A DNA stretch of 64,000 nucleotides, taken from Lineus longissimus (lineage: Eukaryota; Nemertea; Pilidiophora; Heteronemertea; Lineidae). Numbering within the stretch: position 1 is the stretch's first letter; the number at the start of each line of letters is the position of its first letter. The translations under genes and the position numbers were made by a program. The stretch lies in assembly GCF_910592395.1 (NCBI RefSeq), contig NC_088325.1, positions 15,502,109-15,566,108 of the forward strand, given 5' to 3'. Under the pieces are notes generated by a model that was not told the origin of the DNA, did no database searches, and saw only the letters and a program-made list of their open reading frames with translations. Positions 1 to 10,662 of this stretch are shown piece by piece.

Positions 1-3000
1 AACCCCGAGACGTCGGCAATGGGTCAACAGCAGCTTCCATGTTGAGCGTTGGTTGGTCAGTGGAACTTTCTTCAGTCATCTTAGGATGATCTTGTTCAGG
101 ATTAACGCACCATTCGGCTGCAACTTCAAACTCCATCTCAGAGTCGATGCTGGAGTCAGGCAGTTGACCTTGTGAATTCTGACTGGTTCGTTCTTCAGAT
201 TCAGAACCTAACTCCACATCGACTGCTGAAATGGAGTCCATGCCACACTGTCGCAATTTCGTTTTACATCGGTCATCATCTTCCCGAGAGTCGACTGAAA
301 AAGTGGCGAGAACCTTCACATTGTACGTCATGTCAGTTTCTTGATCAAAGTGTCCAAGGATACTGCCAGGTCTTTTCTGGCACGGTGAATCGGCAGCATT
401 ATTTTCTGAGGCTTGGTGTTTGTTGTTGGGTCCCATATGGAGTAAGTTTTCTACATGTGTAAGTACCGTGACACCATTAATTGAAGCGTTTTTTGCCACC
501 TGACTTTCTGATTTTGTTTGGCTCAAGATTTTTGAATTTTCTGATCCATTTGAACAGGAACAGGAGTATTCTGAACAGGGGCAAGTTGTAAGTAAAATGG
601 TTGAGGTGCTAGACCCGTTCAGAGATCCCTCCGTCATATCAGCATCATTGCCATGTTGCACGTTCTCAATATCTGAAGGTGGGCAGACGGTCAGGCCCCC
701 AGCTAAACTGGTTTCATCTTGTCCTGGGACAGTGCAAAAGTGGCAATCAGAAGCAACAGTTGATACACTGTCACCATGGCTACGACCTTTACTCATATCA
801 AGGTCAACTTCAGTTAGCGCAGAAACTTCATAATCCAAGTTGTCACTTTCTACGAGAGTAACTTCTGTATTCTTTGAATCAAAATGTTCAGTCAATACCG
901 TTCCATTTTGTCTGTCCTGTTTTTCATCTTGTGATTTTCCTTCTGTGTCAGTTTCACCAGCAGCAGCTGTACTATCCTGATGTTGAACGAGTTCATAGTC
1001 CTGAGAGTCTCCCTGATTCAATGTAGGGGCAGTCATATTTTCTTTGACTGCGCCATTTTCCGATTCACGCGTCGAATTCTGTGCACTTGTCTCACCCTTG
1101 TAACGAATACTGTGCATCGACTGGAGAAAATGATTGACGACGTCAACGCCCGAGTCTTTAGCCACCTCAAGTTCATTCCCTGATGGTTCGAGGTGACCCC
1201 TGCTCGCATCCACATGTACTTTACTATCAAAACGAACAGTAGGCTCGTGACTCGACCCACCAATATTCTGGTAAGTTTCATGGTGGTATTGGGTCCGATA
1301 CCTAACAACCTCAGATTCATGTTTATTGACACGCAAGTCTATGGCAGATTCGCACGGCGATAGACGCAAGTCCACAGCACGTTGTTCATAACGCGGTTTT
1401 GGCAATTCTTTGAGTTCAGATTCAACTCGAGGCTTAGTGACCACAAGATTCAGCGGCTGGTCACTTCCTTCCTCTGTTGAGTCTGCAGCACAGACGATAC
1501 GACCATCTGTACCAGAGGTAGTCATAGCGTGGAAGTCTCCAGCGCGGGCCCCGTTCCCTGGGTTAGGGGCCAACACTCCCCCAGCTAATGGCAGCGGAGT
1601 GATACCCAATAATTGAACATTGTATGCAGGCTCTGATGGTTCGAATGTCCTCCTGTAGGGGGAGCCTATTGGCGTTAAAAGCGACTCGCGATCATATGGT
1701 ATTTGCCTCACTGGTTCTGCTAGTTCGAAGTTTCTCCTCAAGGGAGAGTGATGAGGTGAAGGTAATGTCTCGAGACCCTGAGGAATGGGTACATGGCCAG
1801 TAACATGGGGAGCCATGTTGTAGAAACCACGAATTTCAGCCTCACATGGTCGTTGCTGCTCAGGGGTCAAGGGTATGAATCTCCTCTTCTTGGGTGAGTA
1901 GCAGATGTGTGGCGTCACCTGGGGAGTGGCCTTTCTTGCCCCGCTTGGTGAACTCTGACAATTAGTTTTTGCCAGCATGATGATTCTGTTGTCAGGTGAT
2001 TCCTGTAAACTACTTGACGTACTGTACCCATCATCCTTGCTTCTGGAGGGCGAGATATCCGAGGGTTGGGATTTTTCAGCCGGACGTGTAACCGTGGCAG
2101 ACGGATGTGACGTCTGCTTCATCCTTGGGATCTCTGGAGAGGCTGGCATCATTATGGGAACAAACGGCTTTGGGAAGTTAGGCGGCGCAGGGTTAATGAC
2201 ATTTCTTTTCATTGTATTGGGAAGCTGGATATTATACTGCAAGTTTCTTGAAGTCTGAACCGAGCTGAATGACCATGGCATATTTGGTGGAAGCTGAGGA
2301 TCTATCGACATCGCTCTGGGCAGCTCCATGGCCAAGGCAGACGGCGCGATTGGTCTCTTTTCCGGGCTCTCCAGTTGCCATGGCATTCCTGGAGGAAGAA
2401 GGCAGCCAATATTGGTTAACATGGGTTGAAGGACCTCAGGTGACACCATTGGTCGTTCAGCCATCTTTCTTGGACTGCCAACACTTTGAGGTGACTTCAT
2501 ACTTTGTTTCCCAGGCGACTCTAAACTCGATGGGTAGTTTGGTGGCAGGTGGGACCCAGCCTCGACTTGCAATGGTGCACCATGTTGTAATGAACTTGAA
2601 CTGGCGACGGACTCTGTTCGAGGCGAACTACAGACATAATCTGATGAAGGTTTCGGCACAAGCGAAGCGTCTTTCTTCTCAGAAGTATTCAAAAACAGAG
2701 GCATATTAGGTGGAAGTAAGGAGTCAGAATTTAGCCATGATTTACGTTTTTCATCAATCCCTGTCGACATCATGACATCTGTTTCAATTGTATTTCGGTG
2801 GTGTGCACCACTTGCCGATGGTTGTGAAAGGTTCGTTCGTGTACTACCGCTAGTGTCAGTCTTTTTCAACGGGATCTCAGCTTTGAATTCAGCGATTTTT
2901 TCAGCAAAACTTGGTGATGTCGGTTTGGAGCCACTCTTGGGATCCTTTCCGGGAGAAGGCAATGATCGCGGTGAAGGCGATGATTGCGTTTCAAACTTGG

Positions 3001-4558
3001 CATCTGCCACCGATGATGACGTGGAACTTGACGACCTTGACTGCATGGCGGCCCACGCCACTCTCAACTCGGATGGCGATGGTACACCTGGGCTCATAGG
3101 AGATCTGCTACACAACAGCGCCTTGATAGCAGAATGTGGCGCTACCGATGAAGGCAGTGGCTCCATCTTTGGCTCACTGTATGAACACAAGAAAGTTCTC
3201 CTCTCAGGTACGCTCAGGAATCGTTTGATATCGTTACGGGTCACAATATCAACTGCTGGATCAATATGCGATGCCCGGGTAGTCTTCATGAGGCCTTTGA
3301 TAAAGTCGTGCGGTACAATCATCTGATTCGCTGGCGCATCGACTTTTCTCGCACAAAACGTATTCCCGCCTGTGTAGTGAGAACCAAGTGTGAATTCAAA
3401 CTGTTGAGGTGGATCCATGCCGTGCTCAATAGGTGGCACCACCATCGGAACATCACGTTTCTCCTGTTTGGCTTGCTGTTTCCGTGGAGTATTCGCAGGT
3501 CGAGGTTGAGAGGGAGTATTCCTAGGCCGAGGGTTGGTATTTCTTGGTTGTGCAGACGTGCTTTTTGGGCGAGTGGATGAGCTTCTTGCTGGAGCAGACG
3601 CATGTTTTATAACTCGATTTATGTGCGATTTTTCTGGCTTATCAAGTTTTTTCAGCACTTTTTTCTGAACTTGATGAGCAGCGTGCGACTGAGGCATGCC
3701 CACAGGTAGTTTCTGCCCTGCTCCTTGTTTGCTGGCTACTGCAGGATTTGACGATTGAGCATGTGGCAGTGCTGGGTTGCTGTCTGGTTTCCCGGTTTGG
3801 TTCATGCAGATTACACTACCACCACAGGTATTAAAGCTGTCGTATTTCAAGAACGAACATGGTGCGTTCCCCAACGGTGACGGTGGTTTAAATCCACCAG
3901 ATGTAACACTCTGAGCCACAGGCCCTGTACCAGGCAAGAGCTTTTCGTCCAAGCTATTTTCTCCAGTAAGAACAGGCGGTCTCCATAAGACTTTTGCTAA
4001 CGGAATCGGAGCTGGTTTCGTTGGCTTTTTGAAAACCTTTTCATCCAAATTGCCAAACAATACTGAAGGATCGGGCAACTCGGAAAGTTTGAAAGTTTCT
4101 TGCCACTCCTTTTCAACCTTGTGTTTGTCTGGCTTGTTGTTACTATGGTTACCAAACAAACCTGACAACTCTGTCGGATTTTTTTCCGACCAAACATCAC
4201 TAATAACAGGCAAACCGGATACATCCGGCTTGTTTGAATTATCACAGTGCTTTTTAATGCCCTTGTTGTCCTCACTTAGCAGGCCATCAGGCAACCCAGG
4301 AAGCCGGGCAGGACGTTTACCAAGAAGGGTTTTGATATTGGCATTTTCATCCTTGATTTTGTTATACTTCCCTGTTTCTGACCCCTGGTGACTGGAGTCT
4401 GATTGGCTAAGGTAGTCTTTGACCCCTTCTGACCCCTGGATACTGGAACCGGATTGGTCAAGGTCATTGCTGACCTCTTCTGACCCCTGAGTACTGTCAT
4501 TTGATTCGCTGTCCTCCTCAGCCTTCACTAAAACAAGTTCATCTGATTTTTCCTCCAT
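1..4558 (-). CDS. Large Ser/Pro-rich protein, 5' part of gene, single giant coding exon (C-terminus outside window)
   Basis: Reading the minus strand from the ATG at 4558, the frame stays open without a stop to the window edge, at least 1,519 codons. An in-frame TAA (4567-4565) lies just upstream, which fixes the start. I do not recognise the protein. Visible parts: three degenerate copies of a roughly 20-residue Gln-Gly-Ser-Glu motif near residues 18-60; a basic Pro/Ser/Arg-rich stretch around 320-362; a more ordered-looking segment around 366-453 with the core FIKGLMKTT; four spaced copies of an LPPNMPW-like motif between about 615 and 760; PLNLV near 1033 and two VDLRL/IDLRV motifs near 1057-1072, which loosely resemble corepressor-binding linear motifs; then a long acidic Ser/Thr-rich tail. 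No zinc finger, membrane segment or catalytic motif is visible. The composition suggests a mostly disordered nuclear protein, but that is inference. Coding status is secure because of the length of the open frame. Confidence 0.85.
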   Translation of the reverse strand, partial: MEEKSDELVLVKAEEDSESNDSTQGSEEVSNDLDQSGSSIQGSEGVKDYLSQSDSSHQGSETGKYNKIKDENANIKTLLGKRPARLPGLPDGLLSEDNKGIKKHCDNSNKPDVSGLPVISDVWSEKNPTELSGLFGNHSNNKPDKHKVEKEWQETFKLSELPDPSVLFGNLDEKVFKKPTKPAPIPLAKVLWRPPVLTGENSLDEKLLPGTGPVAQSVTSGGFKPPSPLGNAPCSFLKYDSFNTCGGSVICMNQTGKPDSNPALPHAQSSNPAVASKQGAGQKLPVGMPQSHAAHQVQKKVLKKLDKPEKSHINRVIKHASAPARSSSTRPKSTSAQPRNTNPRPRNTPSQPRPANTPRKQQAKQEKRDVPMVVPPIEHGMDPPQQFEFTLGSHYTGGNTFCARKVDAPANQMIVPHDFIKGLMKTTRASHIDPAVDIVTRNDIKRFLSVPERRTFLCSYSEPKMEPLPSSVAPHSAIKALLCSRSPMSPGVPSPSELRVAWAAMQSRSSSSTSSSVADAKFETQSSPSPRSLPSPGKDPKSGSKPTSPSFAEKIAEFKAEIPLKKTDTSGSTRTNLSQPSASGAHHRNTIETDVMMSTGIDEKRKSWLNSDSLLPPNMPLFLNTSEKKDASLVPKPSSDYVCSSPRTESVASSSSLQHGAPLQVEAGSHLPPNYPSSLESPGKQSMKSPQSVGSPRKMAERPMVSPEVLQPMLTNIGCLLPPGMPWQLESPEKRPIAPSALAMELPRAMSIDPQLPPNMPWSFSSVQTSRNLQYNIQLPNTMKRNVINPAPPNFPKPFVPIMMPASPEIPRMKQTSHPSATVTRPAEKSQPSDISPSRSKDDGYSTSSSLQESPDNRIIMLAKTNCQSSPSGARKATPQVTPHICYSPKKRRFIPLTPEQQRPCEAEIRGFYNMAPHVTGHVPIPQGLETLPSPHHSPLRRNFELAEPVRQIPYDRESLLTPIGSPYRRTFEPSEPAYNVQLLGITPLPLAGGVLAPNPGNGARAGDFHAMTTSGTDGRIVCAADSTEEGSDQPLNLVVTKPRVESELKELPKPRYEQRAVDLRLSPCESAIDLRVNKHESEVVRYRTQYHHETYQNIGGSSHEPTVRFDSKVHVDASRGHLEPSGNELEVAKDSGVDVVNHFLQSMHSIRYKGETSAQNSTRESENGAVKENMTAPTLNQGDSQDYELVQHQDSTAAAGETDTEGKSQDEKQDRQNGTVLTEHFDSKNTEVTLVESDNLDYEVSALTEVDLDMSKGRSHGDSVSTVASDCHFCTVPGQDETSLAGGLTVCPPSDIENVQHGNDADMTEGSLNGSSTSTILLTTCPCSEYSCSCSNGSENSKILSQTKSESQVAKNASINGVTVLTHVENLLHMGPNNKHQASENNAADSPCQKRPGSILGHFDQETDMTYNVKVLATFSVDSREDDDRCKTKLRQCGMDSISAVDVELGSESEERTSQNSQGQLPDSSIDSEMEFEVAAEWCVNPEQDHPKMTEESSTDQPTLNMEAAVDPLPTSRG
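4378..4500 (-). repeat. Short in-frame tandem repeat inside the coding exon
   Basis: Three diverged copies of a roughly 55-60 bp unit carry the minus-strand words CAGGGGTCAGAA or similar. They encode three Ser/Asp-rich blocks, each with QGSE, near the N-terminus of the Ser/Pro-rich protein. The period keeps the frame. Confidence 0.6.
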
Positions 4559-4650
4559 TTTTAGTTAGACCGCAACTTCTAATTCATCTCTTGTTGCATT
4601 CCTGTGTTTTCATCGTATTTCCATGGCGACCTTGGTCAATTTGTTGAAGT
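4559..4650 (-). other. 5' UTR part of the exon that starts the Ser/Pro-rich gene, with splice acceptor
   Basis: On the minus strand a pyrimidine tract ending TTTTTTCTGTTGCAG gives a strong splice acceptor, with AG at 4652-4651. The exon therefore starts at 4650 and has 92 nt of leader before the ATG at 4558. An upstream non-coding exon must lie further right. A possible donor reading CAG/GTATGA is near 6972-6966, but it is not proven. Confidence 0.6.
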
Positions 4651-7560
4651 CTGCAACAGAAAAAAGTCACATTACTCATTTCCTTTAATGCCAACAAAAA
4701 ACAGATAGGATTCATGTATGTTTCCTACTTCTGGCTGGAACTAGGTCACAGACTGTGACAGCAGATCATACAGAAACCAATACAGCCAGCTTATGACAGA
4801 ACATTTCTGACCCTGCTACATTTGGGAGTCATTTTCATAAGACAATAACCATGTCATGTGACATCACATGCTTCAACAGGGCAATCCAATGATGCAATGA
4901 AATGGCTGTAAAATGTGCGAAAAATCTTACTCAACGATGATTTTATGGATCTTGCCAGATAGGATTGATTAAATATGGGAAGTTAGATTTGTACCAGTAC
5001 CTGATTAACGATTGCCACTCTTTCCCTTATTTGAGGATACCAGGAAAAATTGAGAAGCATTTCTCAACAGAAAGGGGTTAACAGTAAAACTTGATATTTT
5101 TCTGTTTGAGGGACTGTACGTGCTAGGTCGAATATTGAGATTATTCATATTCCATATTCATTCAACTCACAAAGGAAGACATTTATATCAAAGTTATAGG
5201 TATGAAGTGGAGGAGATTCTTGAATGCCACACCAAACAAATTACAATGACACAATGGCCTGACCCAGATAATCTGGCAAATGTCCAGAGTCACTTAAAGT
5301 GCTCAATGATAACAATCACTATCGGCATGGCCCAGAATACTGATCATTTACTCCTGTGATGACTTTGAATGACCGTCTATGACAAGTTGAATGACCCCTA
5401 CAGGTTGAATGACCCCTACAGGTTGAATGACTGCCAATGAGTTGATAGGCAGAAATTAGAAAAAAAATGTCCAGCTTTTGTAACCGTGGTTATCCATGCA
5501 TATTTTGATATAGGAAGAGCGAAGTCTTGTATGTGCATGTGTAACTGGATACAAAAATTTGAATCATCTTGAACTAAAGGAGTACAATTCCAGCTGGACT
5601 CAAGGTGTAGTCACAGCTTCCTTGTCTCCTTGTCCAAGACACTTAACTCTACAACCAAACTAGAATAGAAATGCTCTGCTCGTGCTTAACAAGTTCAAGT
5701 GCCTCTTAGTCTTAAGTCCTATCACCTGATTTAAACTATATTGGTGGGAGCAATCAAGATATTGATTCTGGCAGGAATCAAGGTGTATTGACAAAGCTCT
5801 GAAGGTGAAACAAGGTCATAGATCAACCTCATTATATTGAGTGGTGTTTTAAGTGGTTGTTCATACCAGATACATCACGTTTGGGGAGGGGAGTCTTCAT
5901 TTATGACAAACTAGAATGTTCTAGGTTTGGCCAACTGCAATGGCTCATACAAGAGTCATGGGGTGGCTTTTTTTAATAACGATCTTTGAATCATTATCAT
6001 GTTTTAATCATGGCTTAGAAAGCACAGGTAATTTGGCCTAGAGTACCTCTGGTTTGAACCTAAGCAGACGTCCAACACGCTTGCCTGAGAGAAGAGGTGA
6101 ATGGACCAACCAAGAGGGGAGAGGGACAGAGGTTACTCAGCCCCTTGGACAGTAAACGATTAAAAACATGTTTTTGATGAAAACCTCAGAAAGTCTATTT
6201 GCAGAATACCTGCATCCTGGTTGAGCCACCTTTTCTCAAATTACTGATCTGTTAGTGCTCTTTATTACTCACCCCCCTCAGGCAGGTGTCTCAGACATGA
6301 TCCTGAACTGAAGAAAGGAAAAGGAAGGCCGAGACCAAGGCCCAAGGTCTGTGCCACTGCCACGCCAATGTATGCAAATGGCGCTACGCATTCACTGTTG
6401 AGAGGTGAAATGAAGTCATGGCAGACATTTGTGAAGAAGATTAATTTGAAGAGATAACTGCAACGTAATGGTAATCAATACTTTACAATCCCTGGCCTAT
6501 TCGTAAGTATACCGGTACACCGTATAGTCAATAGTGACAAAAGTGTGGAGCCCGAGCCCGAGGGCCAAGGGCAGTGAGGCAATAGTCAGTAGTGTCAGTA
6601 TGACTATGAGTAGACAGTAGTGACTGGTGTCAGTAGCAGTACTAGTGTGTAGGTAGTGTAGTATTATTTGATGCCCAAGGTCCGAAACTAAAAGGACCAG
6701 AAAGAATTAAAAAGTCTGATTTTCAGAATATTTATCTAATTCTGCTCAACAAACTTTCAAAGAAAAGATTTGCGTTAATCTATTTCTGTGTACACCATGC
6801 ACATACAATGCATTCAGCTATGGTATGCAAACTCGATCAGACCACGATGACCCCAAAACGAAACTGAAAGTAGGCCGTAAAAACCGTCCATTTTCTCAGC
6901 AAATATGGTGAAGATCACCTGAACAACGCATCAAACTTAAAGCTAAAGAACACTCTTTTCGTTTGTCATACCTGTAATTGTGAATATCGATAGTCCTATG
7001 TTGTTTTTTTCGCCGCAAATTATTGGAATATCGAGACGGAAACCATGCCAAATTGAAAACGAAATTAGGTCAGGGTGACGTGTCTTATGACGGGCTGGCT
7101 AAAATTGTTTCTAAAATCACCCGATGTGACAATTTTTTCTTCTTAATTTACCTTTCTTTGCGAGTCATTTTTCAGAATTTCAAAACATTGAGCATATAAA
7201 TCAAGGTAATGATTTTATCGAATATTTCTACTTCTAGATTTACATTTCGAATAGACTCTTTCATCAGTCTCCGCCATTCGCTCATTGCAGAGACTGGTAC
7301 TTAACGGCAATTCACTCGTCATGAACTCGATTTGGGGGCGTAAGCTTCCGGTGACCGGTCAAGTGTTTTCCAGTAGGTTGGGAAACCTCGATCCAGGTGA
7401 ATAACCTGCAATACCAGAAAGCTCGGTATGACAATCCATTCACTGAAAATGTATGGCCCGCCTAGGGTAAATCAACGAGGCTTCCTCGACCCTCCACTGC
7501 GGGGCGGATAGGGTCGAGGTTACCTGTACTACATTTCGAATAATATGTAAAGTCAAGGAC
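4651..7560. other. Non-coding stretch: probable first intron and upstream region
   Basis: No supported coding exon on either strand. It probably holds the first intron and the promoter of the leftward gene. A short 20-bp direct repeat (TTGAATGACCCCTACAGG, about 5380-5435) and an AGTAGT-rich low-complexity patch (about 6570-6660) are the only patterns seen. Confidence 0.4.
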
Positions 7561-7574
7561 TTAGTGAGCCCCCC

Positions 7575-7790
7575 TTTAGGTCGGGGGAGCTCCCCCGAAC
7601 CCCCCTACGAGCATATGTTAAGTGCAAGCTCTAACAACTACAGCTGTTACAATGGGGGGACACCCCCAAACCCCCCTCCGTCGACATAGGTTTTTACCAG
7701 TGCGTTGGGGGGAAGCTCCCCCCAAACCCCCCCGGTGGACAGTCAACTAGCCCTTCTGTGTCATACTGCTGGAGGGGGGGGTGCGATGGG
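7575..7790. repeat. Cluster of G-tract/C-tract hairpins
   Basis: Three related hairpins are each followed by A2-3C6-7. The first is a perfect 18-bp palindrome TCGGGGGAGCTCCCCCGA at 7581-7598. The second, at about 7653-7668, has a TGGGGG/CCCCCA stem. The third, at 7705-7725, has an 8-bp TTGGGGGG/CCCCCCAA stem. A G8 run follows near 7776. The copies are spaced about 50-70 bp apart. Confidence 0.7.
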
Positions 7791-7799
7791 ACCATCCAT

Positions 7800-9597
7800 A
7801 TAGTAATTATAGTTCCTTCCGACACATTTTTGTTTTGGTAATGTAATACATTGTGATTGTCCTTATTCACGGGAATCGGGCGTTTCCAGTGATATACGAC
7901 ACTTAAATGGATTGTCCTCATGCATTCACTTTGGAAACGCATTTTAAAATAGATGTTACGTCCTGTTAATGGGGCACGTCATCATCGCGTACATTTGGGA
8001 AAAACTCCCTAACGAGACCGGAGCAGACGGCTGAAAGTAGTTTAATTATTGGCCGCTAGGGTACAGAATGTACGTCGCTCACCCGAATTTTTCACGCAAC
8101 TATAGCTAAATAGAGCTAGTTCTAGTTTGTGATTCAATTTGATACTTCAGATTTGGGCAGTAGACCAATATAACTTAGTCGTCAGTGTGGTTTTAAGCTG
8201 GAAAAACGTATTTGTTTTTCTTAAAGTGCCTTTTTTGGACGGGTGTGTGCGATTGTTTTGTTTTTATGTCACGTGACCTCGATCATGTCGACACAAAATT
8301 GAAATAAACCACCCTTTTCTGTCATTATTTAGGACGGATATTTCTCTAATAAAAATATCAATATAATTGGCCAATTTCTTAGGCATATGTAGCGAATTCC
8401 CATGAAGATTTAAATTAGATGTTCTCGTAACCTGTTACAACTGGTCTGATTTATAATTCAGCGCTACAACTGGTCTGATTTATTTATTCAGCGCCATTTT
8501 GAAAAACCAAAAAAAATTGTTTGTTGGATATACAATAATTACTCTCTTTATTTCACTTCATTTACATTATATACTCCCGCACACACGTGTATCTTAAGAG
8601 CCCCTCCTAAAGGGGGTCTTAGTAGTACGTATTGCCAAGTCATGAGGGCAGCACCATAGGCCTACAGGACGAAAATTGGGTGTCTTCAAATTGGCCACAG
8701 GCCAATAAGGCACAACCAAGGTGTCTTCGGTGACGGAAAATATGATGGGACTTCATTTTTCAGCAATGAAACACAACAGATAGCCTTGTCCAGAGCTAGA
8801 CCAGTTAATGCTGAATAGATGAAGAATTCTGTCCCGAGGGTGGCCAATGCCTGATGTCGTTACCGAGTGCAGTACCTGCCTGGTTTTCTGCGGAAGTTGG
8901 TTGTTTAAGATCAGGTGTCTTCGATCATATTGCTATTTCGTTGAATTGTTTAGAATGAGCTTCGCACGAATCGTCTCCCTTGGTCCTTCACAGTTTCCCG
9001 AAAAATGCCTGGGAATTCAACATTGGGTTCTGAAGTGAATTGTCCATTTCCAAGCCAGTTTAGGGCCTGGGTTCATACACTTTGGACGCAGTGGACCAGC
9101 CTCGTCCCTTACCCTAACAAACCAAGTAGGATGACGCAATGGACTGCCCCAAGAATCTCGGTTAATATTGCTCCGGAGCAGTGAACTTCTTATCACACTT
9201 GGCCTCAGGTCTCCTGCTACAGTAGATTGGTCTTCTATTGTGACTGGTCTCCCAGATCCTCTTTGTCAAGTGACGCATGCAGACAACCACGGCAAAGTCA
9301 ATCGCCTTTTGGGATATCAGGAGTTTTCAATACGTTCATGACAAAAGACTGAACATCTTGTTCAGAGGTAGTGAGGTCCTCGATACACCAAGATTAACGC
9401 CTATCTCAGTGTTCGACCTCCCGATAACAAAGTCAACAATAAGATAGGCGTTCACATGGACGTTTTGTGGGCTTTGCAAAAACTCCTCTAGTATTGAAAA
9501 GACGTCGAAACCTCAATCAAGTCTCAACTGAATGTCAATCCCAGAACCTGTGAATGAATCTACTACTCTTACACACAACTCAATGTATTGCACTTCA
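7800..9597. other. Intergenic DNA, no gene seen
   Basis: No convincing ORF or exon. A 28-30 bp direct duplication (ACAACTGGTCTGATTTAT...ATTCAGCGC) lies at about 8437-8494. A palindromic E-box GTCACGTGAC is at 8268-8277. An AATAAA on the minus strand (plus-strand TTTATT, about 8546-8551) could serve as a more distal polyadenylation signal for the zinc-finger gene. Confidence 0.4.
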
Positions 9598-9603
9598 TTT
9601 ATT
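9598..9603 (-). terminator. Candidate polyadenylation signal of the zinc-finger gene
   Basis: The plus strand reads TTTATT, giving AATAAA on the minus strand about 1,060 nt past the stop codon at 10663. It is the first canonical hexamer I noticed downstream. This is a position-based inference only. Confidence 0.35.
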
Positions 9604-9711
9604 GGAAAATACTTAGAAATCTAAGAGGAACTGAACATATTCGGATAGGCTCTGTCCACATGAGGACAGTTAACAGTACTGTTACACTGGCAGTCACTAT
9701 ACAGCCAACAA

Positions 9712-9967
9712 CACAACTCCCGTCAATCTACAGATGAGTATACACAACTCCCGTCAATCTACAGATGAGTATACACAACTCCCGTCAATCTACAGATGAG
9801 TATACACAACTCCCGTCAATCTACAGATTAGTATACACAACTCCCGTCAATCTACAGATGAGTATACACAACTCCCGTCAATCTACAGATTAGTTTACAC
9901 AACTCCCGTCAATCTACAGATGAGTATACACAACTCCCGTCAATCTACAGATTAGTATACACAACTC
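9712..9967. repeat. 31-bp minisatellite in the 3' UTR of the zinc-finger gene
   Basis: Eight full copies of a 31-bp unit beginning CACAACTCCCGTCAATCTAC, plus an 8-bp partial copy. Copies start at 9712, 9743, 9774, 9805, 9836, 9867, 9898 and 9929. From copy 4 on, GATTAGT and GATGAGT versions alternate, which indicates a 62-bp dimer stage of expansion. No spacers, so not CRISPR. Confidence 0.9.
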
Positions 9968-10662
9968 TGGCAGTTTGAATTATTGTGGACACCACAAACA
10001 AGCTGCATAATGCTAGAAAAACATCTGACAACATGATTACAATACATCAACTCTTCTGACGGAAGACGGGCTGCCATCAGAAAACAGTAAAATCAGTAAT
10101 AATGCAGACATCAAACATGAGACAGGGGTTGCTCCAGGCTCAAAATATCAATAAGTCATGTCGTTTCATTACAAAATACATTTTCTGAAGTGTAAACTAA
10201 ATGAAGTTTCATTTCACTACATTCTGAGTACCATTAAGGTTAATGTTCTTGTCAGTATCCTTTATAGTTCATGGAATGTCAAACAAATGTAACATTGGAG
10301 GAAGCCTGTTACAAGTAAGTACGTCTTTAACATCATCACAGGAGTACCAAGAGGTTGCAGTCTCTGTATACTCTAGTACAGGACTGAAAATGTTGACGAA
10401 GAAATGAACATTTTATACTTTACTCTTCTGGGGAGGGAGCGACTCTTGAAAGAAAAGCACCCTCTGTACTCGGGTGCTTTTGCTGAATGACCGACCATTA
10501 ACAGAATCACTGTCTCAAACTCTCTTTAATGGTGAATGCCTAATACAATCATACAACACCTAGGATATCTCCTGTTTCAAAGTGTAAAAGATACACAATT
10601 TCAGTCAAAAGGTTGGGGACAACGACTTAGAGGTCAAGGTCAGCTAGAATGGTCAAGAACAA

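Noticed and set aside
2269-3326. Plus-strand ORFs of 146 and 184 codons
   Set aside because: Antisense shadows of the long minus-strand exon at 1-4558.
9712-9967. Regular 31-bp repeats resembling a CRISPR array
   Set aside because: Repeats are directly adjacent with no unique spacers, in an animal gene's 3' UTR.
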